Part shown: piece by piece, positions 39,938 through 48,524 of the stretch | Numbering within the stretch: the stretch's first letter is position 1 | Layout of the letters: each line of letters begins with the position of its first letter | From: Niabella agricola | GTDB taxonomy: Bacteria > Bacteroidota > Bacteroidia > Chitinophagales > Chitinophagaceae | DNA length: 64,000 bases | Direction of reading: 5' to 3' | Assembly (NCBI RefSeq): GCF_021538615.1 | Contig: NZ_JAJHIZ010000002.1 | Coordinates: forward strand, 1,184,322-1,248,321 | Program-made: the position numbers and the translations under genes | Notes under the pieces: model-generated | Database searches by the model: none | The model's input: only the letters and a program-made list of their open reading frames with translations | What the model was told of the DNA's origin: nothing

Positions 39938-41857
39938 TTAATAAAGCGATATCTTTTGTAACCCACTGCCCGCTACCTCAAAGGGCCCGGGCGCCGGGTT
40001 GGCGGCTTTCCGTTTTTTACCCCAAAAATCCGTATTGATCCGCAACGGGGTACCGTCTGCATTTTCAAACGGCAGATCCGGCACCAGGGCTTTTCTTAAG
40101 CTGCCGGTGGTGACCCATTTCCTTTTCAGCTTCAGCCATTGCCGGTTCCATATAATTTCAAGCATGCCCTTATTGCCCTTATCGATGAACCGTACCCCTG
40201 CATTAAAACCGGTATCCATTATGGCATTCTGTTCTGTTGCGGTCTGCTCTTTGTATCGTTGCATCATTTCTTTTCCACGGCCGGTCATCTCACCCAACCG
40301 CTTTGTGTCCTGAACATCACGGATGGAGATGGCGCCGCTGGTATATACATTGCCCTCAAACACTACCGGCTGTAATGCCTTGCTGTACTGGATGGCATTG
40401 GCGCCCTGTACAAAAAGGTTGTTTACAAACTGTACATCTCCGCCGGGATTATCATGCAGGGCTTTTACAAAAGTGGAATGCGGCAGGTGGTAAGGCGTAA
40501 GGCGGCTGTCGTAGGTAATCACCTCCATATTCCCGCTAAAAAGATTATGCGCAAACGCTGCTCCGCCAGAGTTCATTAAAAGACTTTTCTTTGACAGCAT
40601 CACATTATTACATACCAGCATGGGGCCATGATTCACTTCCAGGAACAGATCCAGGTCATTATCATAAAACAGGTTATTCTTTACCTGGGCACCCTGGGCC
40701 ATCCAGTCGAGCCAAACGCCCATATTCGCCCGGTAGATCCGGTTCCCGGAGATCTGTACATCTACGGCACCATGAAATTTGATGCCGGCCATTTCAGCCC
40801 CTGTAAACAGGCGCTTTGAATGGATATCATGGATGATATTATCCTGCACCCGGCTGAATGCGCAGCCCATACTGCCTGCAATACCCGCCTGTTCGCAATG
40901 TGCAATGATATTGTTCCGCACGATATGACTACCTACGGTAGCTTTATTCCAGCCAAAGGCCAGGGCCCGGTTGATGGTGCCTACATAACCCGTTGCCGAC
41001 TCGGTTTGGTTGTTATCATGATCATCACCGTATTTCCCCAGGGAGATGCCTACACATTTTGAATACTGTACTGTATTGTTTTCAATGATCCAGCCCTTGC
41101 TCCAGTGGGTGCCGATCAATCCCATTTGTTCAGCGGTTGGCGGCGCCCAGTTGGTAGCAGCCTGTTCCATCGTAAACCCGCTTACCGTGATGTAATCGAT
41201 AAAGGGCCGGTCCGGATAAAACACGGTCTGCCGCATATTGATCTCCACGGTTTCTTTGTTCGGGTCGGCATTTTTAAACTGCGCCCGGATGGTGGTGGCC
41301 GTACTATCTGCAGTGGCCCACCATAATAAATCCGTTCCCGCTGCGGGCTTCATTACTTCAGCCTCATTGGCCGCTTCCATCAGCCAGTTACCATTCAGGT
41401 ATACGGCTCCCGTATGGTATTTGCGATCCTTTGGTGTGGGCCAGAACCAATCGCCGCGGATGCGGTCCTTATAGGGATTAAAGGTTCCAAAAACACGATT
41501 GGGTATTACTACTTCCCAGGTATCCCCCTGCAGGTGTTTCCAGTTTTTGATCACTTCGGATCCTTTGATGACAACCCGCTCACCTTTGGCAGCGCGGTAT
41601 ATGATGCGCTCCTGGTTCGAATTGCCGCCACGGGGTGGCGTGATCTGTTCCCGGTACGTGCCTGCATGTACGGTAATGATATCACCGGGCATGGCTTTGC
41701 CGGCGGCCGCCATAATGGTTTTGAACGGACTTGCAGCGGTACCGCTATTGGCATCATCCCCTTTCGGCGCCACGTGGTATTCGGTACCAACCGGTGCCTT
41801 TTGTGCAGCTGCGGTAAGGCTAAGAAGTAGTGCAAAGACAATCTGTATATTTTTCAC
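39938..41857 (-). CDS. Secreted right-handed parallel beta-helix protein, GH141-like
   Basis: 639 residues with a signal peptide (about 1-19). It opens with the DUF1565-type signature YHVAPKGDDANSGTAASPFK and continues through repeated beta-helix coils (WIIENNTVQYSKC, HIVRNNIIAHCEQAGIAG, DVQISGNRIYRANMGVW). The segments PNRVFGTFNPYKDRIRGDWF and HTGAVYLNGNWLMEA resemble GH141 members, which include an alpha-L-fucosidase and a xylanase. I assign GH141 by resemblance, not by a search. It lies between P2 and GH43, 126 and 127 bp away. Confidence 0.8.
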   Translation of the reverse strand: MKNIQIVFALLLSLTAAAQKAPVGTEYHVAPKGDDANSGTAASPFKTIMAAAGKAMPGDIITVHAGTYREQITPPRGGNSNQERIIYRAAKGERVVIKGSEVIKNWKHLQGDTWEVVIPNRVFGTFNPYKDRIRGDWFWPTPKDRKYHTGAVYLNGNWLMEAANEAEVMKPAAGTDLLWWATADSTATTIRAQFKNADPNKETVEINMRQTVFYPDRPFIDYITVSGFTMEQAATNWAPPTAEQMGLIGTHWSKGWIIENNTVQYSKCVGISLGKYGDDHDNNQTESATGYVGTINRALAFGWNKATVGSHIVRNNIIAHCEQAGIAGSMGCAFSRVQDNIIHDIHSKRLFTGAEMAGIKFHGAVDVQISGNRIYRANMGVWLDWMAQGAQVKNNLFYDNDLDLFLEVNHGPMLVCNNVMLSKKSLLMNSGGAAFAHNLFSGNMEVITYDSRLTPYHLPHSTFVKALHDNPGGDVQFVNNLFVQGANAIQYSKALQPVVFEGNVYTSGAISIRDVQDTKRLGEMTGRGKEMMQRYKEQTATEQNAIMDTGFNAGVRFIDKGNKGMLEIIWNRQWLKLKRKWVTTGSLRKALVPDLPFENADGTPLRINTDFWGKKRKAANPAPGPFEVAGSGLQKISLY

Positions 41858-41983
41858 ACAACGTTATTTCTGATTAACAGCAATTATTTTCATGCAGCGA
41901 CGCCAGGGAGCAAAGAACGCGTTGCCGCTCATCGGTTAAAAGCCGCAGATACGGAGCTTTCATCAGTGCTTCGGCAGCCATCA

Positions 41984-44263
41984 TTAATACCCTTTTGCTC
42001 TTTTTAATACGACGGGCTGCGTTTTGTTTCCGCCGACCATCTGGTACAGGGTCCAGGTATTTTTGTCGCTCCCCGGTTCCAGCCGCCAGCTTTTTGCCGG
42101 ATCCGATAATTGTATTTTGATCCATCTGGGAAATGCATTGGCCGCCCGGGCATCTTCCCAGGTACGGATCACGTGAAAGATCGCTTCTTTTTGCGGACAA
42201 CTTTCCACGTCTTTCTGATTGAGCGTTAAGCTGTAGGTAGTGCCTACGCCCACGGAGATCGCCTGCACATGTTCATACTGCGCTACCGTAGAATTTTTCC
42301 CGATCGGGAAGTTGCCGCCCATGCCCACCGGGAAAAAATTGGAATAGGTTACATCCCGCAGGTCTTTTCCCTGACTGGTGGTACTACCCCATTCCCGGGT
42401 ATCCGCATCATACAAATTTTTACCGCCACCCACATTCCAGATGCTTTGGTAATGCCAGGAGCCTTCGGATAAGGTAGCGCCTGTAAACCGGATATAGGGA
42501 ACTCCCAGCGCCTTTGCCCGTTCAAACATCTTCCGGAAAAAACGTTTTGTTGAATAATATCCATGCCCGTTATTAAACAGGAATTCCTGTCCGTCGAAAT
42601 CATAATAGGCGATCCCGTTGATGTTGCAAACATCCGCAAAGTGTTTGGCGATTTCATCCTGCAGCTCTATATTGGGAATAACACCGTCGTATCCGTAATT
42701 TACGGTTACCTGCAGCTTGTAGAGCGTATCCCCTGCCGGATGGGCCGCCGGTGTCGTTTTCCAGTAGCCGCGTTTTACATTGAGCAGGCGGTAAGGCGGC
42801 CGGTCCGACACACCCAGGTAATGAATCAGCTCCTTCCCGATCTTTATCATATTCAGGTTAACACAATGTCCTTCCCAGCTGGCGATCTCTTCGAGATAGC
42901 GGGGATCGTTTACCACAATGATGGTATCGGTGGCACTGATGCTTTTGGCAAGCGCTCTTTTTTGCTGGTAACAAAGGCTATCGCTGGGTACCGGACTCGC
43001 GTCCTGGGTACCCGGGGCCAGTGCGTTCGTGATGGGCGTTCTTCCGATGAGGAGTTCCTGCTCTGCCGCAAGCGCGGAAAACGCTTTGTGCGACAGGTTG
43101 CCCGTCGTCATTTTTATGGGCTTCCGCTCAAAATTCAAACCATCGATATACCCCTTATTTCCCCTGTTGGCACGTAAAAATCCCTGGTCGTATAAACTGA
43201 TCGCCTTAAAACCCAGCCGGCTGGTATAGGCGATAATACTGTCATTCAGGTTGCCGGCAGTGAGCGCATCGGGTACAAACGCCGCGGGATCTTTGACCCA
43301 TTTCCCGTTGATGGTGGGATGGGGTAATTTTTCGGATAACACGATGTTTTGGATCACATCCATCAATGCCGTACTGTCCGGGCTGCCCCATAAAGCTACG
43401 GCGGAACCAATATAATCCACACCCGGCAAGGGTTGTACATCGATGTGGTTGGGAATATTGGCCGCCATATGCGGGATCAGCGAAAAAAACACTTCCCGTT
43501 TCTTCGAACGGTCTCTCGACTGATAGGAGATCGAGATCTGCCCTGCCCGATCCACCTGTGCGGCATCTCCATACAGGATCCGGTACCAGGGCTCCTTATG
43601 CGCATAAAAGGCTACATCGCTGATGCCGTTGCCACCCAGACTGAACACCTGTCCTTCATGCAGACTATCCGGCAGTGGAAAACGCTTTGCATCCGGTGTG
43701 TGGATGATGTATTGAAACGGTGCCGCATCCCCCACCGTGGTAGCCATTCCTCCCAGTGTATTATCGTTAAGGGCAAGCATACCGATCGCATAATTCACTT
43801 TTTCACTGGTATCCCTTGCCACCCCGATGATCTCTCCCATCAGGTTGGTAATATTCGTATGATAGGCACCCCACTGGATGGCTTCAATCTCTTCGCGCTT
43901 TGAGAGCGACCGCAATTGCAGTCTCAGGTATTTTTTTTGAGGAGTAATAAGGATGCGCGCTACCGACCCGTTGCTGTACGTAAGCGTCAATAATTTTTCT
44001 GCCGCCTTATAAGCGGCGTTCACCGGTTCATAATATATTTTCTTCCTGCCATCATAAAGCAGCATCAGCGGGGAGGGCCGGTTCACCGGACTAAATTCCC
44101 GGGCCGGTTTTACCGTAATATTTTTCATACTCGTAATAAAACCGTTATTGCTGAGATGGATTCTAAAATAATCTGTTTTAAAATCCCATTGGGCGCAAAG
44201 ATGCAGGTTCGTAAACGCCAGTAATCCTGAAAACAGCAGGTACTTTAAAAAGCTTCGATTCAT
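41984..44263 (-). CDS. P2: large secreted protein of the same unrecognised family as P1 and P3
   Basis: 759 residues, signal peptide about 1-24. It shares with P1 the LPHPTINGKWVKDPAAFVPD linker, SPVPSDSL, the inserted beta-rich domain (KIGKELIHYLGV, VKRGYWKTTPAAHPAG) and the loop YYDFDGQEFLFNNGHGYYS. Over the N-terminal half the likeness to P1 is strong (SNGSVARILI, FSLGGNGISDVAFYAHKE). In the loop, Leu of FDGLE is replaced by Gln. It lacks the long C-terminal sandwich of P1. It lies 147 bp downstream of P3 and 126 bp upstream of the beta-helix gene, so P2 and P3 probably share a transcript. Confidence 0.8.
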   Translation of the reverse strand: MNRSFLKYLLFSGLLAFTNLHLCAQWDFKTDYFRIHLSNNGFITSMKNITVKPAREFSPVNRPSPLMLLYDGRKKIYYEPVNAAYKAAEKLLTLTYSNGSVARILITPQKKYLRLQLRSLSKREEIEAIQWGAYHTNITNLMGEIIGVARDTSEKVNYAIGMLALNDNTLGGMATTVGDAAPFQYIIHTPDAKRFPLPDSLHEGQVFSLGGNGISDVAFYAHKEPWYRILYGDAAQVDRAGQISISYQSRDRSKKREVFFSLIPHMAANIPNHIDVQPLPGVDYIGSAVALWGSPDSTALMDVIQNIVLSEKLPHPTINGKWVKDPAAFVPDALTAGNLNDSIIAYTSRLGFKAISLYDQGFLRANRGNKGYIDGLNFERKPIKMTTGNLSHKAFSALAAEQELLIGRTPITNALAPGTQDASPVPSDSLCYQQKRALAKSISATDTIIVVNDPRYLEEIASWEGHCVNLNMIKIGKELIHYLGVSDRPPYRLLNVKRGYWKTTPAAHPAGDTLYKLQVTVNYGYDGVIPNIELQDEIAKHFADVCNINGIAYYDFDGQEFLFNNGHGYYSTKRFFRKMFERAKALGVPYIRFTGATLSEGSWHYQSIWNVGGGKNLYDADTREWGSTTSQGKDLRDVTYSNFFPVGMGGNFPIGKNSTVAQYEHVQAISVGVGTTYSLTLNQKDVESCPQKEAIFHVIRTWEDARAANAFPRWIKIQLSDPAKSWRLEPGSDKNTWTLYQMVGGNKTQPVVLKRAKGY

Positions 44264-44410
44264 TGTATACAGTTATCTTTCTGCCTATAAAGATTCTAAA
44301 AAGACGGACGCCTTACCACATTAAAATTGACCAACCCCAATGCTTTTTTTGCCATGCAGCGGCCAGGCCTCCGGCAGGCAGCCGTTAAGCAATTCACAGC
44401 CAACAACCGC

Positions 44411-46816
44411 TCAGGGTTTGCGGATCTTTTGCGGAGCCAGCCGGGTGTTGTACCGTACCACTACATCGGGTTTGGAATCTCCCGCCACTTCACATGCAAA
44501 CGATACACCGGATGTGCCCTTCGGTAAAATGGCCTTGCCCTGCACATTTAACTCCGATAGAACCTTATAATTCTGATCCGTCAGTGTGGCCTTGCCCTGG
44601 TGATCGAGCAGGATGTACTGGTTTGCCTGCAACTTACCTTCGATCTTTACCACCCCCAGCGACGTGGTAAAAGAAGGATTAGCAATAATTCCTTCGCCCT
44701 CTACTTTTATGCGCAGGGCATAGGTTCCTTCCTCCGGGCTTTGCCAGGACCAGTCTGCACCGCCCGGCTGCCCCGGCTGCATCTCCGATAAGTTGCAACG
44801 GAACCGGTCGGAAATAAATAACGGGTATAACAGGAAGTCTTTATCATTTTGTTTTTCCAGGTGCCATTCGGTTTCCGGATCGCGCAGCCGTTGCTTTTGC
44901 GCTTCGGTAAACACATTGGCATACCGCAGCTCGTCCCAGTTTTTCATGGCATCCAGTAATGCATTGATCTGCCCGTGCTGCTTCAGTGTTTTCATATTGA
45001 TGCTCATGGCGTACCCCGCATCGAAGCCGGCAGACTCGGACAAGGCCCATTCCAGATCTTCCAGGGAGGTGGCCTCAAAGTTGCGTTCTGCCAGTCGCAC
45101 CAGGAACCACCCCAGCATCCGCGGAAAAAGATTCCTCCTGAAATAATCCTGGTTCTTGATCCGGCTGGCCACCTGTCCTTTGCGCATTTCCTCACCCCAG
45201 GGTTCGCCCCAGTTCATACGGGTATGTATGTGCCAGAGGAAGTGATCGAGGCGACTGGCATCATTGATCAGATCGGCTTTATTTTCGAGCCGGTTGTAAT
45301 ATTCCGTTACAAATTTTGCAGTGGCATAGTAATCCTGCCCCGTGTACATACAGCCTTCCAGCCCGTCGAAGGAAATCTGCCTGATACCGGTTTGATTAAA
45401 AATATCAGCCAGCCGATGTGCAAACGCATCCTGCAGGTCCAGGTCCGGAAACAGGGTGCGGTAGGGATAATCCCATAATTTATACAACGGCTCTTTTTTT
45501 TCATGCGTTGCTTTCTGCGTGCCAAACGCGCCCCGGGTACAACCGGTAAGCACGATCCGGTCTCCGTTCTGCTCCGCCTTCCCAAACGTGATCAGCTCAT
45601 CGCCGATCTGCAGGGCGTTTAATGTAAGCGGCACATTGAACAAGCTGGAAGCAGTCACCTCAAAACGGGTCTGCACCTCGTCAATATTGCCGATGAGCTC
45701 CAGGGCACCCTGTTTAAGCAGTTGCTTACTGGGTACCGGTGTTACATACGCATCATTGGTTGTTAAAAAATTGGAAAGCGTATGCACGCCGATCTTAATA
45801 CCCATTTTTGAAGCCTGGTCCGCCAGGCTTTTTATCCCCTGATCACCGTTCTTTGTTAAGGACGGGATCCATTCAAAATGCCCCCAGGTTTTAAATGGAT
45901 CCGGATGGTATACTGTTCTAAACCCGGCACGCTGTGTTTTGTCCAGGGCAATATCCATATCTTCTTCGGAAAAATTAGTGATCAGGTAAGAACGCATGGC
46001 TCCTCTTGAAACCTTCCCCCATTCGCCTTCGATCATCGGGTGCGGCAGCCCCTGTTCTATTTCCACTTTACCAATGCGGTCGAGGATCCGGCTGCGCTGG
46101 TCGCCAAATAACGCAATCCGCGCTCCCGTAATGTTTCCCGCCGAACCGGTTACGGAAAGCACCAGCGCTTTTTCTACCTGGTTTACCTTGCGGTATGTTT
46201 GTTCTGAACGGTTCAGGGCCGACAGTTGAAACAACGCGCCGTCCTTTACATCTGCCACTGCAAAGTTGTAATAGGGCGTGCTGGAAACCGAAAGATCGGT
46301 ATTGCTGCCCGCGTATTTAAAGAAGCTGCCATAAGCAGGTGCACATTCCTGTGGAATGCCCCCATTGGTTTTGACATTCAGCGATTGCATGGCAAAGGCC
46401 AGCTCCATGCCCTGGGCCACCCCCACTACCTCACCCACCACTTCATGAAGCGTCACTTTTACCGGGCCAAATACAAGCGCATTATATGCATGGCTGATAG
46501 TGCCTACCTCATAGGTAATGGCCTGCGGCTGTTGCCGCACGATCAGTTCCAGCACCTGGTTGTCTTCCATCGTGAGTAAAAATTTATTCCCGGTTACCTT
46601 TAAGGTTTTGGGAAGCAATATCTGCCCATTCTTTACCACAGACACTACGGGATAAGCACCCGTACCCATAATTTCGCGGTCATTCACTTTTATGGAAGTG
46701 TAAAATCCCTTGTCGTTAATAACTAAACGGGTGAGGGCGGTTTTTAGTTCTACGGCCATTAGGCACCGGCTGCAAAGCAGGACGATGAAACAGCTGATCA
46801 ATTTCCGATACTGCAT
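44411..46816 (-). CDS. P3: large secreted protein of the same unrecognised family as P1 and P2
   Basis: 801 residues, signal peptide about 1-20. The most divergent of the three, but it keeps EQGLPHPMIEGEWGKVSRGA, TPVPSKQLL, the insert (QIGDELITFG, TGCTRGAFGTQKATHEKKEP) and the loop ISFDGLEGCMYTGQDYYATA. The insert here has the RGxxGTxxxxH pattern in its clearest form. Beyond the barrel-like part the protein has a C-terminal region with GTYALRIKVEGEG that is not shared with P2. It is first gene of the leftward run to 38179. The upstream stretch shows no good TTTG/TAnnTTTG pair. Confidence 0.8.
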   Translation of the reverse strand: MQYRKLISCFIVLLCSRCLMAVELKTALTRLVINDKGFYTSIKVNDREIMGTGAYPVVSVVKNGQILLPKTLKVTGNKFLLTMEDNQVLELIVRQQPQAITYEVGTISHAYNALVFGPVKVTLHEVVGEVVGVAQGMELAFAMQSLNVKTNGGIPQECAPAYGSFFKYAGSNTDLSVSSTPYYNFAVADVKDGALFQLSALNRSEQTYRKVNQVEKALVLSVTGSAGNITGARIALFGDQRSRILDRIGKVEIEQGLPHPMIEGEWGKVSRGAMRSYLITNFSEEDMDIALDKTQRAGFRTVYHPDPFKTWGHFEWIPSLTKNGDQGIKSLADQASKMGIKIGVHTLSNFLTTNDAYVTPVPSKQLLKQGALELIGNIDEVQTRFEVTASSLFNVPLTLNALQIGDELITFGKAEQNGDRIVLTGCTRGAFGTQKATHEKKEPLYKLWDYPYRTLFPDLDLQDAFAHRLADIFNQTGIRQISFDGLEGCMYTGQDYYATAKFVTEYYNRLENKADLINDASRLDHFLWHIHTRMNWGEPWGEEMRKGQVASRIKNQDYFRRNLFPRMLGWFLVRLAERNFEATSLEDLEWALSESAGFDAGYAMSINMKTLKQHGQINALLDAMKNWDELRYANVFTEAQKQRLRDPETEWHLEKQNDKDFLLYPLFISDRFRCNLSEMQPGQPGGADWSWQSPEEGTYALRIKVEGEGIIANPSFTTSLGVVKIEGKLQANQYILLDHQGKATLTDQNYKVLSELNVQGKAILPKGTSGVSFACEVAGDSKPDVVVRYNTRLAPQKIRKP

Positions 46817-47137
46817 ATTCGTTTATTAAATGGTATATCTGCCGGCAAGCTACGGCTTTATCCCGTTTCTTTATTGCTATGGTTCATAAAATGGGAAGCT
46901 GTCCTTTTACAGACAGCCTCAAAGACTTGTAAGATTTTCAATTGCTACCAGTCCATTATTAGTTCGTCTGAATAAGTTTCCTGCAACAAAGATCCGAGTG
47001 AATCCCTCTATATATTTACTCCCCGGCTTACGAATACAAATTAACATAATATATTGTCGAACGGTTCATACTCTGGGTTACTTCAAAGGATGTCTCCCAA
47101 ATGAAAATAACTGCCTTTATAAAAATCATGATAAATA
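46817..47137. other. Intergenic AT-rich region upstream of P3
   Basis: Visibly AT-richer than its neighbours. On the minus strand, short open stretches in different frames follow the tiny ORF at 47138-47248; they could be a decayed gene or chance, since AT-rich sequence gives such runs. A small hairpin-like stretch (GCTGTC/GACAGC) lies near 46899-46920. No supported gene. Confidence 0.4.
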
Positions 47138-47248
47138 TTAACAGAGAAAGAGCAGGTCGTAGTATTTGGGGGGTGCATAACTTGCAAATTGAGCTTGCGA
47201 AACCATAATAGAAAAAACCATTCCCAATAGAAAAAATATCTTTTTCAT
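47138..47248 (-). CDS. Tiny secreted-peptide ORF (36 residues) with a well-formed promoter
   Basis: ATG at 47248 and TAA at 47138-47140. The product starts MKKIFFLLGMVFSIMVSQAQ, a textbook signal peptide ending in a likely cleavage site, followed by FASYAPPKYYDLLFLC. A Bacteroidota-type promoter (47277-47306, minus strand) sits 29 bp upstream. It is too short for usual gene callers. It could be a true small secreted peptide or a truncated gene, since the frame after the stop shows a further protein-like run in another frame. Function unknown. Confidence 0.5.
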   Translation of the reverse strand: MKKIFFLLGMVFSIMVSQAQFASYAPPKYYDLLFLC

Positions 47249-47276
47249 ATTATATTTCTTTTAAACTAAAAAAATG

Positions 47277-47306
47277 CAAACATAAAGTTCATTTTAAAAC
47301 TTCAAA
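47277..47306 (-). promoter_or_regulatory. Bacteroidota-type promoter for the tiny ORF
   Basis: Reading on the minus strand: TTTG (47306-47303), 18 bp, TATGTTTG (47284-47277). This matches the TTTG/TAnnTTTG consensus with near-standard spacing, 28 bp between the box and the ATG at 47248. Confidence 0.6.
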
Positions 47307-47311
47307 TCAAT

Positions 47312-47348
47312 AACAACAGTTTTGACAAAATCTGATGCTATTTTTGCA
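47312..47348. repeat. 37-bp direct repeat, left copy (flanks SusCD operon)
   Basis: By eye it matches 54937-54973 at 30 of 37 positions with no gaps. Shared blocks are AACAAC, TTTGA, TGATG and TATTTTTGCA. The right end overlaps the start of the terminator hairpin. Confidence 0.55.
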
Positions 47349-47388
47349 TAAAAAGGGCGCAGCTTTTGCTGCGCCCTTTTTATGCAAA
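47343..47388. terminator. Strong bidirectional intrinsic terminator hairpin
   Basis: Perfect inverted repeat: 21-bp stems (47343-47363 and 47368-47388) around a four-base TTTT loop, with a GC-rich core GGGCGCAGC / GCTGCGCCC flanked by A and T runs on both sides. It lies 38 bp downstream of the last gene of the leftward SusCD operon. Confidence 0.85.
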
Positions 47389-47425
47389 CAGATGGTCTTT
47401 GCCTATGCAATAAGGGTTATATCCT

Positions 47426-48499
47426 CTATTTCATGGTCATCACCTCATCAAAGGAGGTGCGGTGAACGCCATTTTCATTCATCCAGTATTTCACTTTCAA
47501 TATCCGGGTAGCCGGATCAAATTTATTGATACCTGAGGGATCCAGCTCCCCGGATCGGTTATTGCCCGAGGGTTGCCCGTATTTATTAATGACGCTGATG
47601 ATATTGTACTGGTCATCCATATTAAACACAACTCCGAACTGGCCATAGTTGGAATTATTCCCATTACTTTTGATCCAATGGTATACATCCTTTGTGTAAT
47701 CTTCATCATAGAGTTCTAAGGTTCTGGCGCCTGTCTGGCGCAGGGTTACGTTCCAGGGATAGGCTCCGGTTAATGCTGCATTCGTAACATCTACCATACT
47801 GCCTGTGCATACATACCGGCCTGCGGAAAGGTTGAGGGATTCAGTCTTTTGTGCATAAAAGGTATCTATTCCCTTTGCCGGAACATAAGCGGTTTTCAGG
47901 TTAACTGATGTTGCCAGCGGATCGATATCCGTTAACGTATCCGCTAAAGCCGCCCCGTTCACGATCTTCTTCTGCACCTGCTGACCGGCACCGTTTTTAT
48001 ATGTTATAACCGTATACTTGCAGGTGGTATCCACCGAAACAAGCTCAACCGACAACCCCTTTTTACTGTTGGTTAATGTTGCGCTGCGGGTAAACAGCTG
48101 GCCTTCATAATTATTGTCCAGTGCCTGGCCCGAAATCAGCGCTGACGCGGGGGTAGACCTGTTGCCATCTTTATCCAGTGCCACTATTTCAAAGGTATAC
48201 TCCTGTTCTGCCAGGTTCGTAATCATTACCTTTTGAACCGTGCTGCTTTTATCAGGTGCCACCTCCAGGTTTTTGCTCCTGTTATTCCAGTAAACAATAT
48301 ATTTAACAATATTGGGGTCCTTCGATTGGGTAAACTGCAGTTCTATCCTTCCCTTCCCCGGATGCACTTCCAGGTTGTAAGGGGCCCCTACATAAATAAT
48401 TTCCCCGTCTTTTAAATACGGCGCGTATTCATGATCCATCTTGGTGCAGGAGCACAGCACCCATATGGTACAAATGACTGCAAAATATTTATAATTCAT
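47426..48499 (-). CDS. DUF4998-type surface lipoprotein
   Basis: 357 residues with a lipobox VLCSCTK near residue 18. An early stretch, KDGEIIYVGAPYNLEVHPGK, is typical of DUF4998 proteins that follow SusC/SusD genes, then a fibronectin-like stretch (YIVYWNN, YTFEIVALDKDGNRSTPAS) and a distinct C-terminal domain (about 225-357). By position it is a SusE/F-like glycan-binding lipoprotein; direct binding is inferred. It is last in the operon, 25 bp after its neighbour and just before the terminator hairpin. Confidence 0.88.
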   Translation of the reverse strand: MNYKYFAVICTIWVLCSCTKMDHEYAPYLKDGEIIYVGAPYNLEVHPGKGRIELQFTQSKDPNIVKYIVYWNNRSKNLEVAPDKSSTVQKVMITNLAEQEYTFEIVALDKDGNRSTPASALISGQALDNNYEGQLFTRSATLTNSKKGLSVELVSVDTTCKYTVITYKNGAGQQVQKKIVNGAALADTLTDIDPLATSVNLKTAYVPAKGIDTFYAQKTESLNLSAGRYVCTGSMVDVTNAALTGAYPWNVTLRQTGARTLELYDEDYTKDVYHWIKSNGNNSNYGQFGVVFNMDDQYNIISVINKYGQPSGNNRSGELDPSGINKFDPATRILKVKYWMNENGVHRTSFDEVMTMK

Positions 48500-48524
48500 A
48501 TGCTGATTTTATTGATAAAAAATA

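Noticed and set aside
42563..43177. 204-residue plus-strand ORF antisense to P2
   Set aside because: P2 is supported by its two paralogues; the antisense frame matches nothing.
46941..47137. Protein-like short runs on the minus strand after the tiny ORF, in two other frames
   Set aside because: They could be remains of a frameshifted gene, but AT-rich sequence easily gives such runs and no family is recognisable.
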